Below are positions 23,744-32,261 of a stretch of DNA of 64,000 nt, piece by piece. Below the pieces are notes generated by a model, which was given only the letters and a program-made list of their open reading frames with translations, was not told the origin of the DNA and did no database searches. How positions within the stretch are numbered: position 1 is the stretch's first letter; each line of letters begins with the position of its first letter. Origin of the DNA: CAVQGZ01 sp942491665 (GTDB taxonomy: Bacteria > Actinomycetota > Actinomycetes > Jiangellales > Jiangellaceae); the NCBI GenBank assembly GCA_942491665.1, contig CALOBR010000005.1:389713-453712 (forward strand), written 5' to 3'. The position numbers and the translations under genes were made by a program.

Positions 23744-26220
23744 CCGTTCGACTCGTTCGACTCCCCGTACATCATCGCGACCCCGCCGAGCTCGACTCCG
23801 TCGATCAGGTCGTCCGCCGCGATGCCCAGCAGGTCCATCGTCATGGTGCACGCCACGAGACGCACTCCGGCGTCGCGGGCCGAGCCGATCAGCTCGGGCA
23901 GGCTCGGCACGTTGTGGTCCTTCATGATGCGCTTGATCATGGCCGGTCCCCCGCCGAGCATGTTCATCGTCGACAGCGGCATCTTGTCCGGCCCGGACGG
24001 CATCATCGCCGCGAACGCGCGGTCCATCGCCGTACGGTCCCGCTCCGGTGGGTCGTTGCGCCGCAGAGCGTTGAGCCCCCAGAACGTGAAGAACATCGAC
24101 ACCTCGTCGCCCATCGCCACCGACCCGTTGGCAAGGATGAAGGCGGCGAGCACCCGGTCGAAGTCACCGGAGAACACGATGAGCGTTTTCTTCTCTCTGA
24201 TCCGCGCGGCTGCCGCGCCAGCGGCGACACCGCCACCCTTGCGGAACGTCGCCGCGTACCCTGGACCCTCGGGCACGATGTCGAGCATCTCGTGCCCGTT
24301 GGTGGCCGCCCAGGCGGGCGCGTCCAGGCGGAACCCAGGGTCGGAGACGTGCACGAGCACCTCGTCGCCAGGGTTGAGCGAGTCGATCTTCTCCTGCAGC
24401 TTCATGATGGGTCCCGGGCAGGCCAGTCCCGTGCAGTCCAGGTCGACGCTCACCCCGGTCGCCGCAATCACCACGGGAGCCGCCTTGCCGGTGTTGGCCC
24501 CGGTCACCGCCTCGGCATAGTTGACGACGGGCTCGAACGAGTCGACCTCGTCCTCGAGCGCAACGTCGTGGAAGGCGCGGAAGGTGTTCATGCCGCCGGA
24601 GAGCATCTTGACGTCGGTGAAGCCGCGCTGAACCAACGCCCGGTAGGCAAGGTAGGAGCGGAACCCGACCGCGCAGTACACGCGCAGCGGCACGCTACGG
24701 TCCCAGTCCTCACACTCCTCACGGATCGTCGGCAGCGGGACGTTCTCCGCACCGGGCAGGTGCCAGATGGCGAACTCCGTCGGGCCCCGCACGTCGATGA
24801 TGCGCGCCCCTTCGATAGCCCCCGGATACTCGCTCGGGTACCACAGGTGCACGTCCCCCTTGAGCAGGTTCGCCCCGACGAAGCCCGCCATGTTGATCGG
24901 GTCTTTCGCCGAGCCGAACGGCGGGGCGTAGGCGAGCTCGAGGTCTTGCAGGTCGAAGACCGTCATTCCCGCCTTGATCGCCGTCGCCAGGACGTCGATG
25001 CGCTTGTCCACGCCGTCGAACCCGACGCAGCCGGCCCCGAGAAGCCTTCCGGTGCCCGGCTCGAACAGCACCTTCAGGTGCATCTTCGCCGTGCCCGGGT
25101 AGTAGCCGGCGTGACCGGACGGGTGAACCTGCACCCGCTCGAACGGGATTCCTGCCGCGGTCAGCTGCTTCTGGTTGGCGCCGGTGCCACCGGCGACCAT
25201 GTCGAACATCTTCACGATGGACGTGCCCTGCACCTTGCCCCACGTCGTGTCACGCCCGCAGATGTTCTCCGCGGCGACCCGTCCCTGCCGGTTCGCCGGG
25301 CCGGCCAGCGGCACGAGGTACGGGCCGGGGAGGATCAGGTGCTCGACCTCGACGGCGTCTCCGGCTGCGTAGACGTCGGGCAGGTTCGTGCGCATGTGCT
25401 CGTCGACCTTGATGCCACCGCGTGGCCCCAGCTCGACGCCGGCCGCCGATGCGAGCTCGGTGCTCGGGCGAACACCCGCGGCCAGCACGACCAGGTCGGT
25501 CTCGACGAAGTGGTTGTTCGCCAGCTCGACGCGAACCCTTCCGTCGGGGGTCTCGCCGAACGCCGCCGCAGTGGTGCCGAGCTGCAGCTCGATGCCGTGC
25601 TGGCGGATGTAGCCCTCCATCTGCGTGGTGAGCTCGCGGTCCAGCGGGGGGACGATCTGGTCGGCCATCTCCACGATCACCGTCTGCACGCCGCGGTGGT
25701 GCAGGTTCTCGGCCACCTCAAGCCCGATGTAGCCCGCGCCGATCACGACGGCGTGCTTCGCTGGGGGGCGAGAGTCGGTGCCGTCCACCAAGGCCTTGAT
25801 GGCGTCCATGTCCCCGACGCGCCGCAGCACGTGGATCCTCGGATGGTCCACGCCGGGAAGCGGGGGGATGAACGGCGCAGCACCCGGGCACAGCGCGACC
25901 GCGTCGTAGGACTCGACGATCTCGTCACCAGTGTCCAGGTCTCGCACTGTGACGGTCTTGGCATCCGCATCGAGGGCGATCACGTCATGGCCTGTACGCA
26001 CATCGAGGGCTAGAGACTCGTCCAGGCTGTCCGGAGTCTGCAGCAACAGCCGTTCGCGATCGGCGATCACCTCACCGATGTGGTACGGCAGCCCGCAGTT
26101 CGCGAACGACACGTGATGCGCACGCTCGAACACCACGATCTCGGCGAACTCGTCCAGCCGACGCGCTCGGGCCGCGCACGACATACCGGCAGCGACGCCC
26201 CCGACGACAACAATCTTCAT
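23728..26220 (-). CDS. CoA-disulfide reductase fused to rhodanese, TusA and DsrE domains
   Basis: 830 residues in four parts. FAD/NAD oxidoreductase at 1-450: GGVAAG, then Cys42 in FANCGLPYH, the CoADR-type redox Cys, and second nucleotide loop GAGYIGLEVAENL. Rhodanese at about 460-550 with Cys516 (VYCAVGFRS). TusA-like domain at about 590-660 with CPGP (Cys601). DsrE/DrsE-like domain at about 675-830 with Cys791 in ACTMTMDLLG. This architecture handles persulfide or polysulfide sulfur and CoA thiols in the cytosol; sulfur would pass from Cys516 to Cys601 and Cys791. All four cysteines are kept. Ribosome site AAGGGGTGT lies before ATG 26220. Confidence 0.9.
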   Translation of the reverse strand: MKIVVVGGVAAGMSCAARARRLDEFAEIVVFERAHHVSFANCGLPYHIGEVIADRERLLLQTPDSLDESLALDVRTGHDVIALDADAKTVTVRDLDTGDEIVESYDAVALCPGAAPFIPPLPGVDHPRIHVLRRVGDMDAIKALVDGTDSRPPAKHAVVIGAGYIGLEVAENLHHRGVQTVIVEMADQIVPPLDRELTTQMEGYIRQHGIELQLGTTAAAFGETPDGRVRVELANNHFVETDLVVLAAGVRPSTELASAAGVELGPRGGIKVDEHMRTNLPDVYAAGDAVEVEHLILPGPYLVPLAGPANRQGRVAAENICGRDTTWGKVQGTSIVKMFDMVAGGTGANQKQLTAAGIPFERVQVHPSGHAGYYPGTAKMHLKVLFEPGTGRLLGAGCVGFDGVDKRIDVLATAIKAGMTVFDLQDLELAYAPPFGSAKDPINMAGFVGANLLKGDVHLWYPSEYPGAIEGARIIDVRGPTEFAIWHLPGAENVPLPTIREECEDWDRSVPLRVYCAVGFRSYLAYRALVQRGFTDVKMLSGGMNTFRAFHDVALEDEVDSFEPVVNYAEAVTGANTGKAAPVVIAATGVSVDLDCTGLACPGPIMKLQEKIDSLNPGDEVLVHVSDPGFRLDAPAWAATNGHEMLDIVPEGPGYAATFRKGGGVAAGAAAARIREKKTLIVFSGDFDRVLAAFILANGSVAMGDEVSMFFTFWGLNALRRNDPPERDRTAMDRAFAAMMPSGPDKMPLSTMNMLGGGPAMIKRIMKDHNVPSLPELIGSARDAGVRLVACTMTMDLLGIAADDLIDGVELGGVAMMYGESNESNGQFFI

Positions 26221-26356
26221 CCGTACACCCCTTCGTCTCGTCGTCCACCGTAGGGATTCCGGCAACCGGACGAGAGACTTTCGACTGAGATCGGCACGCT
26301 GCCCCGACGCGTACTGTCACACCGGCGCTGCTCGCGAGACGGAGAGGAAGACCATC

Positions 26357-27187
26357 GTGGCTGTCGAGATCATCGTCTGGGTGGACAACGAGGACGACAC
26401 CGGCACGTTCGGCACGTCCGACGACCTTCAGTCACGGCTCAAGTGGGAGGCTGGCAAGATCCACTCCTCGCTGCGCACCGGCGGCGAGGTGCTCGTCGTG
26501 ATCGGCGGCGCCACCGTGCTTGCCGGCGGAGGGGTCGCCTGGACGGGCGGCGGAGCGGGCGTCGCGGTTGGCGGTTCAGCCATCGCCACCGTCGGCGGCT
26601 TGTCGATGTGGCTCGGCTCGCTGCTGGAGGGTGTCTGGCGTGCACCGGCGCAGGACGACTTCGCCCGGGCGCCCGTGGTCTCCCCCATGCCCGTGCGACT
26701 CGACCCGGCCACAGCGGGGGCAGAACCCGAGCTGTCTGCGCTGGTCGGGAGCCTCGGCCGGGCCGCCGGTCTGGCACAGGCGCTGCTGGACTCCCTCGAA
26801 CGTGCCCAAGGCGCTGCCGTCGCCGGGGACGACGTGTGGGTACGCCGTCACTCGTTGGCGATGGAGTCGTTGACCAGCGCGCTGGGCGCGCGTCTGCTCA
26901 CTGCGTCGTCGCTGATGGACGAGCTGGCCGCCGACCCGGCGACGGGGCTGCGGGCCAGCCACCAGCAGATGGTCGAGGCGCTGGGCGCACTGACGACCGG
27001 GGAGAGCAGTCAGCGGGCGATGAGCGCGCTCGCCGAGTGTGGTTTCACCCAGACGCCGTGGCTGCTCGACCACCTGGGAGCGCTTCAGCCGGCGCGGCTG
27101 CCAGCGCAGGCGTCGACGCACCAAGGCTTGAGCCGGATGGCGATGACCGCGCGCCGTACCGGCATGCAGCTGCTGGAACGAGGCTGA
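26357..27187 (+). CDS. Unknown protein with a glycine-rich membrane segment
   Basis: 276 residues from GTG at 26357, with GGAGAGGAAG upstream. Residues about 42-85 are an unusually glycine-rich hydrophobic stretch (VLVVIGGATVLAGGGVAWTGGGAGVAVGG, then LSMWLGSLLEG), likely one or two membrane helices. Residues 115-276 are helical and Ala/Leu-rich, without motifs. Not recognised. A role at the membrane is inferred only from the hydrophobic part. Confidence 0.65.
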   Translation: MAVEIIVWVDNEDDTGTFGTSDDLQSRLKWEAGKIHSSLRTGGEVLVVIGGATVLAGGGVAWTGGGAGVAVGGSAIATVGGLSMWLGSLLEGVWRAPAQDDFARAPVVSPMPVRLDPATAGAEPELSALVGSLGRAAGLAQALLDSLERAQGAAVAGDDVWVRRHSLAMESLTSALGARLLTASSLMDELAADPATGLRASHQQMVEALGALTTGESSQRAMSALAECGFTQTPWLLDHLGALQPARLPAQASTHQGLSRMAMTARRTGMQLLERG

Positions 27188-27200
27188 CCGCCCTGCCGGC

Positions 27201-27476
27201 CTAGGAGCTGATCGACTTCTGGCCGCCCGCACGACCTTCGGCGATGACGAGCAGCACGATCGCCGCCACCACGGCCACGATCGCGCCCAGGATGTTCAGC
27301 TCGAAGACGCTGCCGGTACCGAGCAGGCTGGCGACCAGACCGCCGATGACCGACCCGACGACGCCGAGGCCGAGGGTCATGGGCAGGCTCAGCGCGTCCT
27401 TGCCGGGCTTGAGCAGCCGAGCAACCGCGCCGACGACCAAGCCGAAGATTAGGAAGCCAAGGATGTCGATGATCAT
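27201..27476 (-). CDS. GlsB/YeaQ/YmgE-type small membrane protein
   Basis: 91 residues with three TM helices: IIDILGFLIFGLVVGAVARLL, LGLGVVGSVIGGLVASLLG and LNILGAIVAVVAAIVLLVI. The pattern GLIxGxxARxLxPG followed by a glycine-rich helix is the transglycosylase-associated/GlsB family. Members are linked to envelope or acid stress. Start ATG 27476 has TACGCT 6 nt upstream and hence a leaderless layout; a longer frame to 27539 is rejected. It ends 13 bp from the end of the convergent preceding gene. Confidence 0.9.
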   Translation of the reverse strand: MIIDILGFLIFGLVVGAVARLLKPGKDALSLPMTLGLGVVGSVIGGLVASLLGTGSVFELNILGAIVAVVAAIVLLVIAEGRAGGQKSISS

Positions 27477-27541
27477 GCGCCCAGCGTAGGCGGACCACAA
27501 GACCCTTGCCCCGCGGCGCACCTGCGAGCAGACAGTCAAGA

Positions 27542-28936
27542 GTGAGCGCGACGCTTCAGTTCATGGGTGGGGCCGGCACCGTCACCGGCAGCAAGTTCTT
27601 GCTGCAGGCCGACGGTGTCGCGGTGCTGGTCGACGCCGGCCTCTTTCAAGGGCTCAAGGCGCTGCGGCGGCGCAACTGGGATCCGTTCGGCTTCACGCCT
27701 GCCGACATCGACGCGGTCGTGCTCACCCACGCCCACCTCGACCACTGCGGCTATCTCCCCGCTCTGGGACGTCAGGGCTTGGACTGCCCGGTGCTGGCCA
27801 CCGACTCCACGCTCGACCTGGCCACCCTGGTGCTGCGCGACAGCGCGGCGCTGCAGGAGGAGGACGCGGCGTACGCCGCCAAAGGCGGCTGGTCGCGCCA
27901 CCGCTCGCCGCAGCCTCTCTACACGACAGCCGACGTCGAGCGCCTGCTCCCGCTGATGCAGCCGGTGCCGTTCGGAGAGCCGCGGGAGGTCACGGCGAGC
28001 ACGAGCGGCGCTGCCGCGACGGTAACGCTCGTCCCAGCGGGGCACATCCTGGGCTCTTCTGCCGCGCAGGTGACGCTGGGCGGTGCGCGGGTCGTCGTCA
28101 GCGGCGATCTCGGCAGAGACACCCACCCCTTGCTGACCCCGCCCGCTCCCCGCCCCGGCGCCGACGTGGTGCTGGTGGAGTCGACCTACGGCAACCGCCA
28201 CCACCACGACGACCCTGAGGCAGCCTTGGCCGACGCCCTGACCCGCACGTTGGGACGCGGAGGAGTGGCGGTGATCCCGGCCTTCGCCGTCGACCGCACC
28301 GAGATCGTGCTCATGACGCTGCGCCGACTCATGGCGCAGGGACGCATCCCACGCGTGCCGGTGTTCGCCGACAGCCCGATGGCCCTGGGTGCCCTGGACG
28401 TCTACCGGCGTGCGGTCGCGGCTCGCAGCGCCGACATCCGTGCCCCCCTCGGTGGGCTCGACTCCGCGTTCGACCCCGGCGACCTGCGCGAGGTGCACGA
28501 CGCCCACGACTCGATGGCCATCAACGACCCCGGCTTTCCCTGCATCATCGTCTCCGCCTCGGGCATGGCGTCCGGTGGCCGGGTGGTGCACCACCTCAAG
28601 CACCTGCTCCCCGACCCCCGCAACACCGTCCTGCTCGTCGGGTTCCAGGCGATGGGCACGCGGGGACGTGCCCTGCGCGACGGTGCCGCGCAGGTCAAGA
28701 TGCACGGGCGCTACGTGCCGGTGCGTGCCGAGGTGGTCAGCGTCGAAGGGTTCTCGGTGCATGCCGACAGCGACGACCTGATCGCATGGCTGGCGTCTGG
28801 ACCCGACGAGCCGCAGGTTGTCTACGTCGTGCACGGTGAGCCGGACGCCGCCTCCGCGCTCGCGAGCAGGGTGCGCGACGAGCTCGGATGGCTGGCCGTC
28901 GTCCCTGCGCACGACGAGATCGTGCGGCTTCCGTAG
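27542..28936 (+). CDS. Beta-CASP metallo-beta-lactamase-fold RNase-like protein
   Basis: 464 residues from GTG at 27542. LTHAHLDHCGYLP is the HxHxDH metal motif, GHILGSSAAQV and VESTYGNRHHHDDP follow, with GFQAMGTRGRAL and FSVHADSDDLIAWL (motif C His) in the beta-CASP part. The layout matches RNase J/CPSF-73-like or YsaV-type exonucleases that process RNA in the cytosol. All metal ligands I looked for are present. A longer open frame to 27506 is not supported by family sequence. Divergent from the GlsB gene. Confidence 0.88.
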   Translation: MSATLQFMGGAGTVTGSKFLLQADGVAVLVDAGLFQGLKALRRRNWDPFGFTPADIDAVVLTHAHLDHCGYLPALGRQGLDCPVLATDSTLDLATLVLRDSAALQEEDAAYAAKGGWSRHRSPQPLYTTADVERLLPLMQPVPFGEPREVTASTSGAAATVTLVPAGHILGSSAAQVTLGGARVVVSGDLGRDTHPLLTPPAPRPGADVVLVESTYGNRHHHDDPEAALADALTRTLGRGGVAVIPAFAVDRTEIVLMTLRRLMAQGRIPRVPVFADSPMALGALDVYRRAVAARSADIRAPLGGLDSAFDPGDLREVHDAHDSMAINDPGFPCIIVSASGMASGGRVVHHLKHLLPDPRNTVLLVGFQAMGTRGRALRDGAAQVKMHGRYVPVRAEVVSVEGFSVHADSDDLIAWLASGPDEPQVVYVVHGEPDAASALASRVRDELGWLAVVPAHDEIVRLP

Positions 28937-28952
28937 TCGCGCGTGGCGCCCG

Positions 28953-29672
28953 CTACGTGAACATGCGAAAGCCACGCGGTCGGCGCAAGAAGTCCCGGAT
29001 CGCCTCTCGGCCGGTGCCTCGAATCTCCGGCCCGTGCATGAAGGCCGCCGTCGCGTACTCCAGCTCGCCGAGGCGGTGCGCGGTCTGCTTGGTGACAGAC
29101 CCGTTGCTGCAGAACGCCATCACCGGCCACGTGCGGCGGGCGTTCATGTTCCAGATCGCGTCTCCAGTGATCAACGTGCCCGACGGCATATGCAGCAACG
29201 ACACATGCCCTGGGGTGTGCCCGGGCGTGTGCACTACCCGTAGGCCACCGGCGACCGGCAGCTCGTCACCGTCGGCCAGAACAGTGTCGACGGGGACGGC
29301 CGGCGAGCCGATCTGACGGCTGCGCAGCCGGCCGAACCACGAGGACGGGTCGAGGGGGGCCCCGCGACCCGCGGCGATGTCGTCGGCGTCGTCGGCGTGC
29401 GCCGACACCGGAGCTCCGGTCTCGTCCACGACACGGAGCAACCCACCGACGTGGTCGGAGTGGGAGTGCGTGACGATGATGCGGGTGACTTCCTGGGGCG
29501 ATGACCCGATCTCGGCGAGGGCCGCGAGGATCTTCGGTGGCGAACCCTTCATCCCGGTGTCGACGAGCGTCACCTGACCGTCGTCGTCGCGGAAGGCGAA
29601 GGCATTGACCATGTCTGCCGGCACGAGCGGGATGCGGACGAGACCAGGAGCCAGCGTCACAGTCAGCGTCAT
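28953..29672 (-). CDS. Metallo-beta-lactamase-fold hydrolase
   Basis: 239 residues. The metal motif is THSHSDHVGGLL, then HTPGHTPGHVSLLH and LITGDAIWNM, the standard glyoxalase-II-like MBL signature. Substrate unknown; cytosolic. The last 20 residues (IRDFLRRPRGFRMFT) are basic. TAGGCT lies 8 nt before the ATG. Convergent to the beta-CASP gene, 16 bp apart. Confidence 0.9.
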   Translation of the reverse strand: MTLTVTLAPGLVRIPLVPADMVNAFAFRDDDGQVTLVDTGMKGSPPKILAALAEIGSSPQEVTRIIVTHSHSDHVGGLLRVVDETGAPVSAHADDADDIAAGRGAPLDPSSWFGRLRSRQIGSPAVPVDTVLADGDELPVAGGLRVVHTPGHTPGHVSLLHMPSGTLITGDAIWNMNARRTWPVMAFCSNGSVTKQTAHRLGELEYATAAFMHGPEIRGTGREAIRDFLRRPRGFRMFT

Positions 29673-29721
29673 GCTCTGCGAGCCTAGATGTCACAGCACA
29701 GTCGCGCTCTACGCTGCGGCC

Positions 29722-30801
29722 ATGTCTGACACGACGGACTCGGGTATCGCCGCCGAACCCCGGCCACTGTCCCCGTTGGGCGGCTGGCTGCGCGGACAAC
29801 GCTCTCGCCCCACGATGACCGAGGAGGAACGCCACGCGGTCGTCGACGACCTCTTCATGGACTCGTCCGCCCGAGCGGCGTACCTGTGGCGCTTCTTCGT
29901 CCTGCTCACCCTCTCGACCCTGATCGCGACCTTGGGCCTCGTGGCTGACAGCGTCGCCGTGATCATCGGGGCGATGCTGCTTGCCCCGCTGATGACGCCC
30001 ATCCTCGCAGTGGCCGCCGCCTTGGTCATTGCTGATGCTCGCGACCTGATCAGAAGCGTCGCCATCCTCGTCAGCGGAGTAGCGGCAGCGATCGCGACCG
30101 CCGCGGTCGCCACGTGGGTGGGGCTCAACGACCTCACCATTGCTTCCGAGCTGCCGGCAGAGATCATCGGTCGCACCGAGCCCTCGCTGCTCGATCTGGG
30201 CGTGGCCATTGCCGCCGGGCTGGCCGCCGGATACGTGCTGACGCACCGTCGCGTTCTGTCGAGCCTGCCGGGCGTTGCGATCGCAGTTGCGCTCGTGCCA
30301 CCGCTGGCGACTGTGGGCATCACCCTCGAGCTGGGGCAGCAGGACGCTGCGCGTGGCGCCTTGCTGCTGTTCGCCACCAATCTCGTGGCCATCGTGCTGT
30401 CGGCCATCGTGATGATGAGATGGGCGGGTTTCGCCCCTCCCGAGCTGGGGGTGCGTGGTGCGCGGTCCACGCAGATCGGCATCGGCGTGAGCCTCGTGCT
30501 CCTTGCCGCGATCGCCATACCGCTCACCGTGCACACGCGGCAGGTGATCCTCGACCAGTCCTTCGCTCAGGCCTTCGGACGTTCCGTCCAGGCACTTGAC
30601 CCGGCCAGCGTCATCGTCGAGCTCGACGCGGAGGTCGTCGGGACGGACCGGGCCACCGTCTCGGCGACGCTGGCCACGACGGCCCCAGAGCCCATCCCGG
30701 CCTGGAAGCTGGCTGAGGCCCTGGCCGCGGAGACCGGCCGCGTCGTCGACGTCGAGCTGTTCATCGACGAGACCAGCAACGATGCCGCGACTGCGGGCTG
30801 A
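29722..30801 (+). CDS. DUF389 integral membrane protein
   Basis: 359 residues with six to seven TM helices. LSTLIATLGLVADSVAVIIGAMLLAPLMTPILAVA, then LPGVAIAVALVPPLATVGITLELG, holds the DUF389 IGAMLLAPLMxPI and VALVPPLA signatures. The C-terminal 85 residues form a soluble domain. Function unknown in the family. TACGCT 6 nt before ATG 29722 is a good leaderless -10. The 3' end overlaps the solute-binding lipoprotein gene by 20 bp. An upstream open extension lies in the divergent MBL promoter and is rejected. Confidence 0.9.
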   Translation: MSDTTDSGIAAEPRPLSPLGGWLRGQRSRPTMTEEERHAVVDDLFMDSSARAAYLWRFFVLLTLSTLIATLGLVADSVAVIIGAMLLAPLMTPILAVAAALVIADARDLIRSVAILVSGVAAAIATAAVATWVGLNDLTIASELPAEIIGRTEPSLLDLGVAIAAGLAAGYVLTHRRVLSSLPGVAIAVALVPPLATVGITLELGQQDAARGALLLFATNLVAIVLSAIVMMRWAGFAPPELGVRGARSTQIGIGVSLVLLAAIAIPLTVHTRQVILDQSFAQAFGRSVQALDPASVIVELDAEVVGTDRATVSATLATTAPEPIPAWKLAEALAAETGRVVDVELFIDETSNDAATAG

Positions 30802-32071
30802 CATCGGCCGGGCTGTCGTGCTCGGCGTCGCCCTCCTGGCCTCCGCGACGCTCGCCGCCTGCTCCGAAGCTCCTGAGTCTGAGTCGGATCGCCCCTCTGT
30901 CACGGTCTTCGGCCCGTGGCGAGGTGTCTCCGCCGACGCGTTTCGCGCGTCGATGACTACCTTCGAGGAGCGCAGCGGTATCGACGTCGTCTACACCGGC
31001 AGCGCCAGGTTCGTCGACGATGCCACCAAGCGGGTCGAGGACGGGCTGGCCGCCGACGTGATGATCTTCCCTCAGCCGGGGTTGATGCTGGAGCTGGCTG
31101 ACCTGGGCCTGCTGCTGCCGCTGCCGTCCCAGGTCGTCGACACGGCCGAGCGCAGCCACCGTCCCGAGGTCACCGAAGCCCTGTCATCGGTGCGGGCAGA
31201 TGTCGGCGTCGTCTACCGCCTCAACGTGAAGAGCCTGGTCTGGTACCCCCCGGTGGTGTTCGATGCCTTCGACTACTCCGTCCCCCGCTCGTGGACCGAG
31301 CTCGACGCGCTCGCCCAGCAGATCGCCGACGACGGGACCGCGCCGTGGTGCCTAGGGGTCGAGGCCTTCTCGTCCAGCGGGTGGGCGGCGACGGATTGGG
31401 TGGAAGACATCGTGCTGCGCTCGGCTCCGCCGCAGACGTACGACCGCTGGGTGGCCGGTGACCTGCCGTTCACCGACCCGACGATCGCGTCGTCCTTCGA
31501 GGACTTCAGCGACATGGCGCTGGCCCCCGGGCGTAGCCTCGGTGGTCGCCGAGCAGTGCTCAACACCAACGTCGCCGCTGCCGCCCAACCCCAGTTCGAC
31601 GACCCGTCGGGATGCGTGCTGCACCGCCAGGCCTCCTTTGCCGCCGACGACCTCGACCCGTCCGTCGTCATCGGGCCCGGTGGCGACACCGACGTCTTCA
31701 TCCTGCCCAGTCGGGACGGCGAGGCACCGCCGCTGCTTGTCGGCGGGACGTTCGCCGCTGCCGGCACCGACCGCCCGGAGACCTGGGAGCTGCTCGCGTA
31801 TCTGGCCTCGGCGGAGGGGTCCGCGGCGTGGGTGGAACGCGGCGGGTTCATCTCACCCCATGCCTCCGTGACCACCGACGACTACGGCACCGCGTTCGAC
31901 GCTCGCATGGCCCAGCTGCTGGCCGACGCCGACGTCGTGCGCTTCGACGGGTCTGACCTGATGCCCCCGGCGGTGGGGACGGGCACGTTCTACTCCGCCA
32001 TGCAGTCCTACATCGCCACCGATCGGCTCGACGACGCCCTCGCCGAGGCTCAGCGCGGCTACAACGAATGA
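30782..32071 (+). CDS. Extracellular solute-binding lipoprotein (ABC family 1)
   Basis: 429 residues. The N-terminus MPRLRADIGRAVVLGVALLASATLAAC has a lipobox (LAAC), so it is an envelope lipoprotein. VTVFGPWRGVSADAFRASMTTFEERSGIDVVYTGSARF resembles sugar/oligosaccharide-binding proteins (SBP family 1). The middle part YRLNVKSLVWYPPVVFDAF and SRDGEAPPLLVGGTFAAA fit the same family. No ATPase or permease follows, so this is an orphan SBP. It starts inside the DUF389 gene, suggesting the two proteins work together. Confidence 0.88.
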   Translation: MPRLRADIGRAVVLGVALLASATLAACSEAPESESDRPSVTVFGPWRGVSADAFRASMTTFEERSGIDVVYTGSARFVDDATKRVEDGLAADVMIFPQPGLMLELADLGLLLPLPSQVVDTAERSHRPEVTEALSSVRADVGVVYRLNVKSLVWYPPVVFDAFDYSVPRSWTELDALAQQIADDGTAPWCLGVEAFSSSGWAATDWVEDIVLRSAPPQTYDRWVAGDLPFTDPTIASSFEDFSDMALAPGRSLGGRRAVLNTNVAAAAQPQFDDPSGCVLHRQASFAADDLDPSVVIGPGGDTDVFILPSRDGEAPPLLVGGTFAAAGTDRPETWELLAYLASAEGSAAWVERGGFISPHASVTTDDYGTAFDARMAQLLADADVVRFDGSDLMPPAVGTGTFYSAMQSYIATDRLDDALAEAQRGYNE

Positions 32072-32078
32072 GCCGTCC

Positions 32079-32258
32079 TCACCGCCGCGACAAGCGCACC
32101 TCGTGCATCCACCGCAGATACTGCAGCCCCGACGCTCGGTCGGTGTAGGCGACGTAGCCCGTCCAGCCGTCGGCGTCGCGACGCACCGCGCGGCACCATC
32201 CTGGCAGCCGGCGGCCGTCGTCGGTGCTCACCCAGACCGGGCGGGGCAGGTCAACCAT
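32079..32258 (-). CDS. 59-residue conserved-looking small protein
   Basis: Small gene, easy to miss at 59 residues. The reading is MVDLPRPVWVSTDDGRRLPG, then WCRAVRRDADGWTGYVAYTD, then RASGLQYLRWMHEVRLSRR. Its Trp and Arg content and coding codon bias look real. Three nt separate its ATG from the stop of the 2-phosphoglycerate-kinase-like gene (TGAGGCATG), so they are coupled. It looks like one small beta-sheet domain, perhaps nucleic-acid binding; function unknown. Confidence 0.6.
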   Translation of the reverse strand: MVDLPRPVWVSTDDGRRLPGWCRAVRRDADGWTGYVAYTDRASGLQYLRWMHEVRLSRR

Positions 32259-32261
32259 GCC

